Assembly (NCBI GenBank): GCA_963733065.1 | Contig: CAVTBT010000006.1 | Location: forward strand, 99,698 to 163,697 | From: CAVTBT01 sp963733065 | GTDB taxonomy: Bacteria; Actinomycetota; Thermoleophilia; Gaiellales; Gaiellaceae | Direction: 5' to 3' | Length of the DNA: 64,000 nt | Shown here: in pieces, positions 23,784-31,629 of the stretch | Position numbering within the stretch: position 1 is the stretch's first letter | How the letters are laid out: each line of letters opens with the position of its first letter | Made by a program: the position numbers and the translations under genes | Notes under the pieces: generated by a model | Told to the model about the DNA's origin: nothing | Seen by the model: the letters and a program-made list of their open reading frames with translations, nothing else | The model's database searches: none

Positions 23784-25546
23784 GCGAATGGCGCGACCTG
23801 ATGTGCGGCGAGGCTCGGCCGGAGCACGTCGGCCGTCGCCTCGCGCTGTCCGGCTGGGTCGCCCGGCGGCGCGACCACGGCGGCCTCGTGTTCGTCGACC
23901 TGCGCGACCGGACGGGCATCACCCAGCTCGTCGTGAATCCCGAGCGCTCGCCCGCGGCCGCAACGGTCGCGCACGAGCTCCGCAACGAGTTCGTGATTCG
24001 CGGCGAGGGGGAGCTGGTCGCCCGCGACCCGGAGACCGTGAACCCGGAGATGCCGACCGGGGAAGTCGAGCTCCAGGTCGACGACCTCCGCATCGTGTCG
24101 CGCTCGACGGCGCTGCCGTTCCAGCTCGACGAGGAGAACGTCGACGAGACGCTCCGCCTCCGGTACCGCTGGCTCGACCTGCGGCGCCACAAGCTGCAGC
24201 GCAACATCGGGCTGCGTGCACAGATGGTCGCGGTGATCCGGCGGGAGATGGACGCGGCGGGCTTCCTCGACATCCAGACGCCGATCCTCTTCAAGCCGAC
24301 GCCCGAGGGCGCACGCGACTTCGTCGTCCCGAGCCGCCTGCACAACGGCCGTTTCTACGCGCTGCCGCAGAGCCCGCAGATCCTGAAGCAGCTGACGATG
24401 GTCGCCGGCTTCGACCGCTACTACCAGATCGCGATCTGCTTCCGAGACGAGGACCTGCGCGCCGACCGCGTGCAGGAGCTCACGCAGCTCGACGTCGAGA
24501 TGTCGTTCCCCGACGAGGAGCTCATCTTCGCGCTGATGGAGCAGACGTTCGCTGCGATCTGGCGGGAGTGCATCGGCGTCGAGGTCGAGACGCCGTGGCC
24601 CAGGCTGACCTTCGCCGAGGCCGACCGGCGCTTCGGCTCGGACAAGCCCGACCTGCGCTACGGCCTCGAGCTGGAGGACGCGACGGAGGTGACGCGGTCG
24701 TCGCAGTTCGGCGTCTTCGCGAACGCTCCCGCGGTGCGCTTCCTGCGCGTGCCGCAGGCGTACTCCCGCAGCGAGCTCCAGCGACTCGAGGACGTGGCGA
24801 AGGAGTGGGGCGCCAAGGGCCTCGCGTACCTCGTCACCGACGAGGAGGGCGAGGTCCGCTCCCCGATCGCAAAGTTCCTGTCCGAGGCGGAGCTCGAGGC
24901 GTTTCGCTCGGAGCCGGGCACGACGCTGCTCTTCGCCGCGGACGAATGGCCGCTCACCTCGCGCGTGCTGGGCGCCCTCCGTACGCAGCTCGCCCGCGAG
25001 CTCGGGCTCGTGGACGACTCGGTGTTCCGGTTCGCGTGGGTCACCGACTTCCCGATGTTCGAGTGGGACGAGGACGCCGGGCGCTGGGGCGCCGTGCACC
25101 ATCCGTTCACGCGTCCGGCGAAAGACTGGGAAGCGCGGTTCGGCGACGCGCCGGGCGAGGCGCTCGCGCACGCCTACGACCTGATCTGCAACGGCAACGA
25201 GCTCGGCGGCGGCTCGTTCCGGATCCACGAGCCGGAGCTGCAGGCGCAGGTCTTCGCGCTGCTCGCGCTCGGGCCAGACGAGCAGCGGGCGAAGTTCGGC
25301 TTCCTGCTCGACGCGCTCGCGATGGGCGCGCCGCCGCACGGCGGAATCGCACTCGGCATCGATCGCATGACGATGGTGCTGGCGGGCGAGGAGAACCTGC
25401 GCGACGTGATCGCATTCCCCAAGAACCAGGCCGGCGTCGACCCGATGAGCGGCGCGCCGTCGGAGGTGACGGACGAACAGCTGCGCGAGCTGGGCATCCG
25501 TCTTGCCGTGGCACCCCCGACGCCGCAACCTCCGGCCGCATCGTGA
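23780..25546 (+). CDS. aspS: Aspartyl-tRNA synthetase
   Basis: The 588-residue bacterial-type AspRS has an N-terminal OB-fold anticodon domain (GWVARRRDHGGLVFVDLRDR), the class II core with FRDEDLRADRVQEL (motif 2), the bacterial GAD insertion around residues 280-420 and motif 3 GGIALGIDRM. ATG at 23780 overlaps the hisS stop by 4 nt. hisS-aspS adjacency is usual in bacteria. Confidence 0.95.
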   Translation: MSEWRDLMCGEARPEHVGRRLALSGWVARRRDHGGLVFVDLRDRTGITQLVVNPERSPAAATVAHELRNEFVIRGEGELVARDPETVNPEMPTGEVELQVDDLRIVSRSTALPFQLDEENVDETLRLRYRWLDLRRHKLQRNIGLRAQMVAVIRREMDAAGFLDIQTPILFKPTPEGARDFVVPSRLHNGRFYALPQSPQILKQLTMVAGFDRYYQIAICFRDEDLRADRVQELTQLDVEMSFPDEELIFALMEQTFAAIWRECIGVEVETPWPRLTFAEADRRFGSDKPDLRYGLELEDATEVTRSSQFGVFANAPAVRFLRVPQAYSRSELQRLEDVAKEWGAKGLAYLVTDEEGEVRSPIAKFLSEAELEAFRSEPGTTLLFAADEWPLTSRVLGALRTQLARELGLVDDSVFRFAWVTDFPMFEWDEDAGRWGAVHHPFTRPAKDWEARFGDAPGEALAHAYDLICNGNELGGGSFRIHEPELQAQVFALLALGPDEQRAKFGFLLDALAMGAPPHGGIALGIDRMTMVLAGEENLRDVIAFPKNQAGVDPMSGAPSEVTDEQLRELGIRLAVAPPTPQPPAAS

Positions 25547-25556
25547 TCATGCTGGC

Positions 25557-25988
25557 GTGACGCCGGCGCTCCTGCAGCGGCTCATCGGCCTGGCGGCAGT
25601 TGCATTGCTGGCCGGGCTCGTCGCGCTCGCAGTCGTGCGCGACGACGGCGAGGCGAACGATGCGGCGGTGCCGACGCCCGCACCGGCGGCGGAGGGGGAC
25701 GACGGCTGGTACGTCGCGCTGGCCGGGTCGAGGGGCCTTCCCGGCGACGCGCAGCGGACGACGTGCGGGACGCTGCTCACCGATGCATCGCTGGGCGTGT
25801 CGCACCCGGTGCTGCCGTGCGGCGCGAAGCTCTTCCTGCTCTTCGACGACCAGGAGGTGCTGACCGAGGTCGTGGACAACCGGCTGTCGACCGCGGCCCG
25901 GCAGTTCGAGCTGACACCCGCGCTCGCTGCCCGGCTCGGCGTCGAGGGCACGCAGGAGCTGCGCTGGCGCTTCGCCGTCCGCGAGTGA
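25557..25988 (+). CDS. Membrane-anchored RlpA-like double-psi beta-barrel protein
   Basis: The 143-residue protein has one transmembrane helix (LIGLAAVALLAGLVALAVV, about residues 8-26), a Pro/Ala linker and an extracellular double-psi barrel (TTCGTLLTDASLGVSHPVLP, then VVDNRLSTAARQFELTPALA). Two Cys flank the first barrel strand. RlpA-type domains bind or cut peptidoglycan. The Asp in VVDN matches the family's conserved Asp. GTG at 25557 follows aspS by 10 nt. Confidence 0.7.
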   Translation: MTPALLQRLIGLAAVALLAGLVALAVVRDDGEANDAAVPTPAPAAEGDDGWYVALAGSRGLPGDAQRTTCGTLLTDASLGVSHPVLPCGAKLFLLFDDQEVLTEVVDNRLSTAARQFELTPALAARLGVEGTQELRWRFAVRE

Positions 25989-26217
25989 CTCGAGGGTCGG
26001 TACAGTGCCGCGTGCCCGACCCTGTGCGTGGCGCTGGGACTCAACGTGAACCAACACTCACGTAGAGGGAGCCGGCGTCCGGTCTAGGCCTAATCCGCCG
26101 ACGGCCGGCACGGCACCCACCTGGTCTCACCAGGTTCGCTACGACCCAGCGTATGAAGCGGCAGGGTCAGGGCACCTTCCTCTCTCCGCCGGGCGGTTCG
26201 ACGAGCCGTCGATCGGT
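25989..26217. other. Intergenic region with a -10-like hexamer, an inverted repeat and a 17-codon frame
   Basis: TACAGT (26001-26006) lies 5 nt before GTG 26012, which opens a 17-codon frame ending at TAG 26063-26065. The hexamer sits in the loop of an inverted repeat, GGGTCGG (25994-26000) with CCGACCC (26016-26022). A second palindrome at 26119-26135 is listed separately. No RNA family was recognised. Confidence 0.35.
26119..26135. promoter_or_regulatory. Perfect palindrome ACCTGGT-CTC-ACCAGGT
   Basis: The two 7-bp half sites are perfect, the spacer is 3 bp, and the site lies 83 nt before the arylsulfotransferase-like gene. The size suits a repressor operator or a leader hairpin. Confidence 0.45.
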
Positions 26218-27762
26218 GTGATTTCATCGCATATCTCTCCGTTGCGGCCCGAGCTGATCGTTCCCGACGTCGACCCGCCGGCGAGCGCCGACGACAGACG
26301 CGCGACGCGCGCGGAGTTCGTACGGCAGACGGCAGGCGGCGCGCTCGGGCTTGCGCTGCTCGGCGGCGTCGGCCTCGACGCATTCGGCCTGCTCGGCCTC
26401 GACGAGGCGGAGGCGGCGGTACGGTCGCCGAACGACGTCCGCAGGTTCCGCTCGCGACCGGACCTCAGGCCGCCGAGGCTCACCGTGCTCAAGGCGGGCA
26501 CGTCCGACCGCTGCCTGTTCCTCGCGCCCTCGTCGGGAGCGGGCCAGCGAGGCGCGCTGATCCTCGACGAGGAAGGGGAGGTCGTCTGGTTCCGGCCGAC
26601 CCGACCCGACACGGTCATGAACTTCCGCACCGCGGTCTACAAGGGCGAGCCGGTCCTGACGTGGTGGCAGGGTCGTGCGCTGCGCGGCCTGGGTGTCGGG
26701 CACCACGTGATCGTGGACTCGTCGTACCGTGAGATAGCGCGGCTCCCGGCCGGCGGGGGGAAGCAGTCGGATCTGCACGAGTTCTCGATCACGCGGCGGA
26801 ACACGGCGCTCGTCACGAGCTACGAGGTCCGCGAGGTCGACCTGTCGTCCGTCGGCGGCTCATCGAGGGCGAAGGCGATCAGCGGCATCGTCCAGGAGCT
26901 TGCGATCCCGAGCGCGCGCGTCCTGTTCGAGTGGAACAGCTTCGACCACGTGGCCGTCAACGAGGCCTACAACCCGTACGACGGCCACCCGTACGACTAC
27001 TTCCACATCAACTCCGTCGACATCGACGCGGACGGGCACTACCTGATCTCCGCGCGGAACACCTGGGCCGTCTACAAGGTGCACAGCGAGACCGGGCGTG
27101 TCCTGTGGCGGCTGGGCGGCAAGCGCAGCGACTTCCAGATGGGCCCCGGCACGCGCTTCGCGTGGCAGCACGACGCCCGTCATCTGAACGAAGGTCGGAT
27201 GATCAGCATCTACGACAACAGCGCCGCGCCGCCGGTCGGGCCGCACTCCCGCGCGCTCGTGATCGCCCTCGACCGGCGGCAGCGGTACGCACGCCTCGAG
27301 CGCGAGTACGTGCACCCTCGACGGCTGCTGTCGCCCTTCATGGGCAACGCGCAGGTGCTCCCGAACGGCAACGTCGTGGTCGGCTGGGGCGGGCTGCCGT
27401 ACGTCACCGAGTTCCGCGCAGGCGGCGGCGTCCACTTCGACGCGCGGCTGCCGCGCGGCGGCATGAACTACCGAGCCTTCCGGCTCCCGTGGGAGGGGCG
27501 CCCCGACCGTGCGCCCCGTCTGGTCGCGGCCGGTCCTCGCGGGCGCCGCCGTCTATACGTGAGCTGGAACGGCGCGACGCAGGTCGCGGAGTGGCGTCTC
27601 GAGGCCGGGGCGCCGCGGAGCGAGCGCCGTGTCGTCGCCGCGAAGCCGAAGCGGAGCTTCGAGACGTCGTTCCCGATCCCGCGGAGCGACGGCACGGCGG
27701 TTGCGGTGGCCGTCGACGCGCGCGGCCGCGTGCTCGGCAGGTCGCAGCCGCTCCGGCTGTAG
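26218..27762 (+). CDS. Arylsulfotransferase (ASST)-family secreted protein
   Basis: The 514-residue protein has a Tat-like N-terminus (RATRAEFVRQTAGGALGLAL) and six-bladed-propeller sequence typical of ASST proteins: GALILDEEGEVVWFRP, DLHEFSITRRNTALVTSYE, YDYFHINSVDIDADGHYLIS, WQHDARHLNEGRMISIYDN and VLPNGNVVVGWG. The His residues in FHINS and WQHDA match the catalytic or metal-binding positions of the family. The activity could be sulfate transfer between phenols; members in actinobacteria are mostly uncharacterised. GTG at 26218 gives the signal region. Confidence 0.8.
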   Translation: MISSHISPLRPELIVPDVDPPASADDRRATRAEFVRQTAGGALGLALLGGVGLDAFGLLGLDEAEAAVRSPNDVRRFRSRPDLRPPRLTVLKAGTSDRCLFLAPSSGAGQRGALILDEEGEVVWFRPTRPDTVMNFRTAVYKGEPVLTWWQGRALRGLGVGHHVIVDSSYREIARLPAGGGKQSDLHEFSITRRNTALVTSYEVREVDLSSVGGSSRAKAISGIVQELAIPSARVLFEWNSFDHVAVNEAYNPYDGHPYDYFHINSVDIDADGHYLISARNTWAVYKVHSETGRVLWRLGGKRSDFQMGPGTRFAWQHDARHLNEGRMISIYDNSAAPPVGPHSRALVIALDRRQRYARLEREYVHPRRLLSPFMGNAQVLPNGNVVVGWGGLPYVTEFRAGGGVHFDARLPRGGMNYRAFRLPWEGRPDRAPRLVAAGPRGRRRLYVSWNGATQVAEWRLEAGAPRSERRVVAAKPKRSFETSFPIPRSDGTAVAVAVDARGRVLGRSQPLRL

Positions 27763-27794
27763 CGCCGGTCCGGGTCTAGCGCCGGTCCGGCGGC

Positions 27795-27800
27795 TAGCCT
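27795..27800 (+). promoter_or_regulatory. -10 hexamer TAGCCT of mnmA
   Basis: TAGCCT lies 6 nt before ATG 27807. Confidence 0.5.
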
Positions 27801-27806
27801 GCCTGC

Positions 27807-29060
27807 ATGCACGAGGTCGTCGGAGATTCCGCCCGCGGCGAGGAGTTCGCGCTCGTTCGGCTCACGGTCGACGGCGACCGGATCGTCGGCGCCGACGCCC
27901 CCGGGCTTGCGCGACCGCTCGCCGGGCTGACGCTGCTCGAGGCCGCCGCCGTCCCGGGGGAGACGCTCGCCGCCGACGCGCTTGCGAACGCACTCGGCCA
28001 GGTCTTCGCCGCTGAGCCGTCTCCCGGGCGAGTCGCCGTGGCGATGAGCGGCGGGGTGGACAGCGCCGTCGCCCTCGTCCGCTTCGCGCCGGATGCGATC
28101 GGCGTGACGCTTCGGCTCTGGCTCGATCCGGACGGCCCGGACGCCGACCGAGCGTGCTGTTCGCCCGAGGCGGTCATCGCTGCGCGCGAGACCTGTCATG
28201 CCCTCGGCGTCCCGCACGTGACGCTTGACCTGCGGGAGCCGTTTCGCCGCGCGGTAGTTGAGCCGTTCGTTCGAGCCTACGAGCGTGGCGAGACACCGAA
28301 CCCGTGCAGCCGCTGCAACGGCTCGTTCCGGTTTGCCGAGCTGCTCGCGTTCGCGCGGCGAGCCGGTGCCACCACGCTCGCCACGGGGCACTACGCCCGC
28401 GTGGTCGAGCATCGCGGCCGGCGGCTGCTCGCGCGCGGCGCCGATCCCGCGAAGGACCAGTCGTACATGCTCGCCACGCTCGATCCGTCCCTGCTCGACC
28501 GCATCGCGTTCCCGCTCGGCGACCAGGACAAGGCGGCCACACGTGCGGAGGCGGCTGCGGCCGGGCTCGCCGTCGCCGAGCGCCGCGAGAGCCAGGAGGC
28601 GTGCTTCCTCGCCGGCGGCGACTACCGCGGGTTCCTCGCCCGACACGGCCTCGAGCCCCGGGACGGTCCGATCGTGGACGAGTCCGGACGGGAGCTCGGC
28701 CGCCACGACGGTGTGTGGCGGTACACGCCTGGCCAGCGCCGTGGCATCGGCGTGGCGGCGCACGAGCCTCTCTACGCGCTGCGCACGGACGCGCCGACGA
28801 ACACGCTCGTCGTCGGCCCGCGGCGCTCGCTCGCGACGACTCGTGTCGTCGCGAGAGGCCGGCTCCACGTCCCGATCGACCGCGCCGCCGCGAAGCTCCG
28901 GTACCGCTCGCCGTCCGTCGAGGCCGCTGTCGAGCGCACCGAGCACGGCTTCGAGCTGACCCTCGACGAACCCGCGGAGGCCGTTGCCCCTGGTCAGACC
29001 GCCGCGCTCTACGACGGCGACGTCGTCGTCGGTGCGGGACGCGTCGTCGGGGTGGACTAG
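27807..29060 (+). CDS. mnmA: tRNA 2-thiouridylase MnmA with an N-terminal extension
   Basis: MnmA thiolates U34 of Lys, Glu and Gln tRNAs using ATP and IscS-derived sulfur. The PP-loop VAMSGGVDSAVALV, the catalytic-Cys loop GETPNPCSRCNGSFRF, ATGHYAR and the second Cys in RRESQEACFLAGGDYRGFL are present, then the C-terminal barrel. At 417 residues it is about 60 longer than usual. The first 70 residues (VVGDSARGEEFALVRLTVDG, then DRIVGADAPG) follow the shape of a NifU/IscU scaffold domain without its Cys residues. tRNA-Glu and tRNA-Gln, both with C34 rather than the U34 this enzyme modifies, lie elsewhere in the window. Confidence 0.92.
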   Translation: MHEVVGDSARGEEFALVRLTVDGDRIVGADAPGLARPLAGLTLLEAAAVPGETLAADALANALGQVFAAEPSPGRVAVAMSGGVDSAVALVRFAPDAIGVTLRLWLDPDGPDADRACCSPEAVIAARETCHALGVPHVTLDLREPFRRAVVEPFVRAYERGETPNPCSRCNGSFRFAELLAFARRAGATTLATGHYARVVEHRGRRLLARGADPAKDQSYMLATLDPSLLDRIAFPLGDQDKAATRAEAAAAGLAVAERRESQEACFLAGGDYRGFLARHGLEPRDGPIVDESGRELGRHDGVWRYTPGQRRGIGVAAHEPLYALRTDAPTNTLVVGPRRSLATTRVVARGRLHVPIDRAAAKLRYRSPSVEAAVERTEHGFELTLDEPAEAVAPGQTAALYDGDVVVGAGRVVGVD

Positions 29061-29063
29061 GAT
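29058..29063 (+). promoter_or_regulatory. -10 hexamer TAGGAT overlapping the mnmA stop
   Basis: TAGGAT includes the mnmA TAG stop and lies 6 nt before GTG 29070, so the downstream genes have their own leaderless promoter. Confidence 0.5.
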
Positions 29064-29069
29064 CGCCGC

Positions 29070-29537
29070 GTGAGCCTGCTCGCAACGACCTCGGGCGATA
29101 TCGCCCGGTATGCCCTGGCCGCCTTCTTACTCCTCAGCGGTCTCGGGATGGCCTACATGCTCTTCCGGCTGGGCGGAACCTTCTCGCGCCTTTCCTCGTT
29201 GATACGGGGAACGGAGCGGGAGCTGCTTCCCGTGATCACCAAGACCGGGGGAACGGTGGATCGGGTGAATCTCCAGCTGGACAAGATGGATCGCGTCACC
29301 GACAGCGCCGTGGACATGGCCGACAGCGCCGACACCGCGGTTCGCTCGGTGACGCACGCCATCCGGACGCCCGTGACGAAGGTTTCCGGCCTGGCGGCCG
29401 GACTCACGCACGGCGCGTCGAAGCTGAAGGCCACCCGTGACTGGAGCGAGGCGAAGCGCGTCGGCAAGGAAGCCGCCGCGCGCCGCGAGGCGGACCTCGC
29501 CGAAGAGTTGCGGCGAGCCGGGGCCGACGGTCCGTAG
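29070..29537 (+). CDS. DUF948-like membrane-anchored coiled-coil protein
   Basis: The 155-residue protein has one N-terminal transmembrane helix (ARYALAAFLLLSGLGMAYML), then amphipathic helix with regular hydrophobic spacing (TVDRVNLQLDKMDRVTDSAV) and a charged tail. This is the DUF948 plan, often near alaS or stress genes in Gram-positive bacteria. The function is unknown. It precedes the anti-sigma/sigma pair by one nucleotide, so it may belong to the same operon. Confidence 0.72.
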   Translation: MSLLATTSGDIARYALAAFLLLSGLGMAYMLFRLGGTFSRLSSLIRGTERELLPVITKTGGTVDRVNLQLDKMDRVTDSAVDMADSADTAVRSVTHAIRTPVTKVSGLAAGLTHGASKLKATRDWSEAKRVGKEAAARREADLAEELRRAGADGP

Positions 29538-29538
29538 C

Positions 29539-29913
29539 GTGCAGGACATCGTGCTCACGATCCCGCGCGAGCGGGAGTTCAGTGCCGTGGCCGACCTCGT
29601 GCTGGCCGGCATCGCGTCACGGCTCGACCTGACCCTCGAGACGATCGACGACCTCCAGCTGGCGCTCGAAAGCCTGCTCGAGCACGACGAGGGAGAGGGG
29701 CACGTCACCGTCCGCTTCGAGCTGGTCGACGGCGCGATCCGCGCGTCGATCGGGCCGTTCGACCGCGCGCGGATCGAGCCCGAGCTGACCGCGGTCGCGG
29801 CCGGCGGGGGCATCGGGCTGCGCCGCCTGCTCGACACCACGGTGGACTCCGTGAGCCTGGCCGAGCGGGACGGGTCGTGCTGGGTCGAGCTGCGCAAGGA
29901 GCTCGCCCGCTAG
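29539..29913 (+). CDS. RsbW/SpoIIAB-like anti-sigma factor with a degenerate ATPase site
   Basis: The 124-residue protein follows the HATPase_c_2 plan: an N-terminal strand IVLTIPREREFSAVADLVLA, a helix LQLALESLLEHDEG in the N-box place, then GGGIGLRRLLDTTVDSVSLA and a final strand WVELRKEL. The N-box Asn and the DxGxG ATP lid are absent, so kinase activity is doubtful though sigma binding could remain. GTG at 29539 is chosen, and the stop overlaps the sigma-factor start by 1 nt. Confidence 0.68.
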   Translation: MQDIVLTIPREREFSAVADLVLAGIASRLDLTLETIDDLQLALESLLEHDEGEGHVTVRFELVDGAIRASIGPFDRARIEPELTAVAAGGGIGLRRLLDTTVDSVSLAERDGSCWVELRKELAR

Positions 29914-30680
29914 TGCCGCGCGCGTCGGACAAGATCCTGCTCCGCCGGTACCACGAAGAGGGGGATCTCGCGGCGCGGGAGCAGCTGATCGAGCAGTACC
30001 TGTCGCTCGTGCGCTCGCTCGCACGCCGCTACAGCTACCGGGGCGAACAGCTCGAGGATCTCGTTCAGATCGGCTGCATCGGACTGATCAAGGCGATCGA
30101 CCGCTTCGACCTCGACCGTGGCGTGGAGCTGACGACCTACGCGACGCCAAACATCATCGGCGAGATCAAGCGACACTTCCGCGACAAGGGCTGGGCGGTG
30201 CGCGTTCCGCGCGGGCTGCAGGAGCTGAACGTCCAGCTGTCCCGCCTGATCGAGGAGCAGACGGTGCAGCTCGGGCGCTCTCCGACCGTGGCGGAGCTGG
30301 CGAAGGCGGCCGGCGTCGAGGAGGAGTCCGTGCTGGAGGCACTCGAGAGCGGCCGCGCCTACACCTCGCTCTCGCTGTCGGCCGGCGGCGGCGACGACGA
30401 CGAGCTCGATCCGCTCGAGTCGCTCGGCACGGAGGAGCACCAGTACGAGGTCTCGGAGGACCGGGCCGTGCTCGCGCCGGGGTTCCGCGTGCTCGACGAG
30501 CGTGAGCGCCGGATCCTGCACCTACGCTTCTTCGACGGGCTGACGCAGTCGCAGATCGCCCAGCAGGTCGGCATCTCGCAGATGCACGTCTCGCGCCTCA
30601 TCCGCCGCGCGCTCGACAAGATCCGCCAGGAGATCGCGGTCGACGAGGACGTCGGCTCGCGCGCGCGTTCCTCGTCGTAG
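29913..30680 (+). CDS. RNA polymerase sigma factor, SigB/SigF/SigG family
   Basis: The 255-residue sigma-70 group 3 factor has region 2 (EQYLSLVRSLARRYSYRG, then DLVQIGCIGLIKAIDRFDLD), region 3 (VRVPRGLQELNVQLSRLIEE) and region 4 with the helix-turn-helix LTQSQIAQQVGISQMHVSRL. GTG at 29913 shares a base with the anti-sigma stop, which fits a partner-switch module. No anti-anti-sigma gene is present here. It is likely a general stress or developmental regulon switch. Confidence 0.9.
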   Translation: MPRASDKILLRRYHEEGDLAAREQLIEQYLSLVRSLARRYSYRGEQLEDLVQIGCIGLIKAIDRFDLDRGVELTTYATPNIIGEIKRHFRDKGWAVRVPRGLQELNVQLSRLIEEQTVQLGRSPTVAELAKAAGVEEESVLEALESGRAYTSLSLSAGGGDDDELDPLESLGTEEHQYEVSEDRAVLAPGFRVLDERERRILHLRFFDGLTQSQIAQQVGISQMHVSRLIRRALDKIRQEIAVDEDVGSRARSSS

Positions 30681-30683
30681 CTG

Positions 30684-30689
30684 TACGCT
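30684..30689 (+). promoter_or_regulatory. -10 hexamer TACGCT
   Basis: TACGCT lies 6 nt before GTG 30696 of the alpha/beta-hydrolase. Confidence 0.5.
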
Positions 30690-30695
30690 AAGTAT

Positions 30696-31604
30696 GTGAG
30701 CGTCGAGCAATCGGCGGCAACAGGCCGCCTGGCGTACCTCGAAGTCGACGGAGCGCGGATCGCCGTTCGCGAGTGGGGCGCGCGCACGGGCTCACCACTC
30801 GTCTTCTGGCACGCGCTCGGCCTGGTCGCCTCCGGCGCCTGGGCGACCGAGCTCGCACCGGTGCTGACCGAGAGCCACGGCTGCCACGTCGTCGCGATCG
30901 ACGGGCCCGGCTTCGGTGGCTCGCCGGCCCTCCCGCCGGAGCGCTACGACGGCGACTCGCTCTCATCGCTGCTGTGGGGTGTCGTCGACCGCCTGGAGCT
31001 GGCGCAGCCCGTTTTCATGGGGCATTCGTGGGGAGGGGTCGTCGCCGTGCACGGCGCGGCCGACCGGCCCTCGAGCGCCGCAGGGGTCGTCCTGCTCGAC
31101 AGCGGCCACCTGGACTACGCCGACGTCCCGGGCTCGAACGCGGACTTCACGCTCGAGGAGCGGATCGAGGAGGTGCGGCCACGCATGGCGCCGCTGCCGA
31201 GCCGCGAGGCGCTGCGCGAGGAGCTCGCGGGCGCGATCCGGCGGCCTCTCACCGACGCCCTCCTCCAGGGCGCAGAGCCGGGCTTCCGTGAGCGCCCGGA
31301 CGGCTCCGTCGAGCCCGTCGTCAGCGCGGAGGCGCGCGCGGCAGCCATGCAGGGTCTCATCCGGACGCGCCCGAGCGCGAGCTGGCCCGTGCTCGCCGAT
31401 GCAGGCGTGCCGGTGCTGCTCCTCCTGGCGACGGAGCCGCAAGAGACCCGCAGGCTGAACGAGGCCGCAGTGCCCGCGTTCCAGGCCGCGATCCCGCACG
31501 CTGACGTCCGGCTCTGCGACGGCTGGGGCCACGACCTCATCGCCGACGGCGGGCCGGCGCTGGGCGAGCTGGTCGGCGACTGGCTCGACGGCGTCCGGAC
31601 CTAG
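30696..31604 (+). CDS. Alpha/beta-hydrolase
   Basis: The 302-residue protein has the oxyanion region PLVFWHALG, the strand-turn DGPGFGGSPAL, the nucleophile elbow GHSWGG (Ser about residue 110), LDSGHLDYAD and a C-terminal His in CDGWGHDLI. It resembles haloperoxidase/epoxide-hydrolase-like esterases; the substrate is unknown. It lies between the sigma factor and alaS, with its own leaderless promoter. Confidence 0.82.
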   Translation: MSVEQSAATGRLAYLEVDGARIAVREWGARTGSPLVFWHALGLVASGAWATELAPVLTESHGCHVVAIDGPGFGGSPALPPERYDGDSLSSLLWGVVDRLELAQPVFMGHSWGGVVAVHGAADRPSSAAGVVLLDSGHLDYADVPGSNADFTLEERIEEVRPRMAPLPSREALREELAGAIRRPLTDALLQGAEPGFRERPDGSVEPVVSAEARAAAMQGLIRTRPSASWPVLADAGVPVLLLLATEPQETRRLNEAAVPAFQAAIPHADVRLCDGWGHDLIADGGPALGELVGDWLDGVRT

Positions 31605-31617
31605 CGCGACCCGCCCC

Positions 31618-31623
31618 TACAAT
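31618..31623 (+). promoter_or_regulatory. -10 hexamer TACAAT of alaS
   Basis: TACAAT, one base from the TATAAT consensus, lies 6 nt before ATG 31630. Confidence 0.6.
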
Positions 31624-31629
31624 CGGCGC

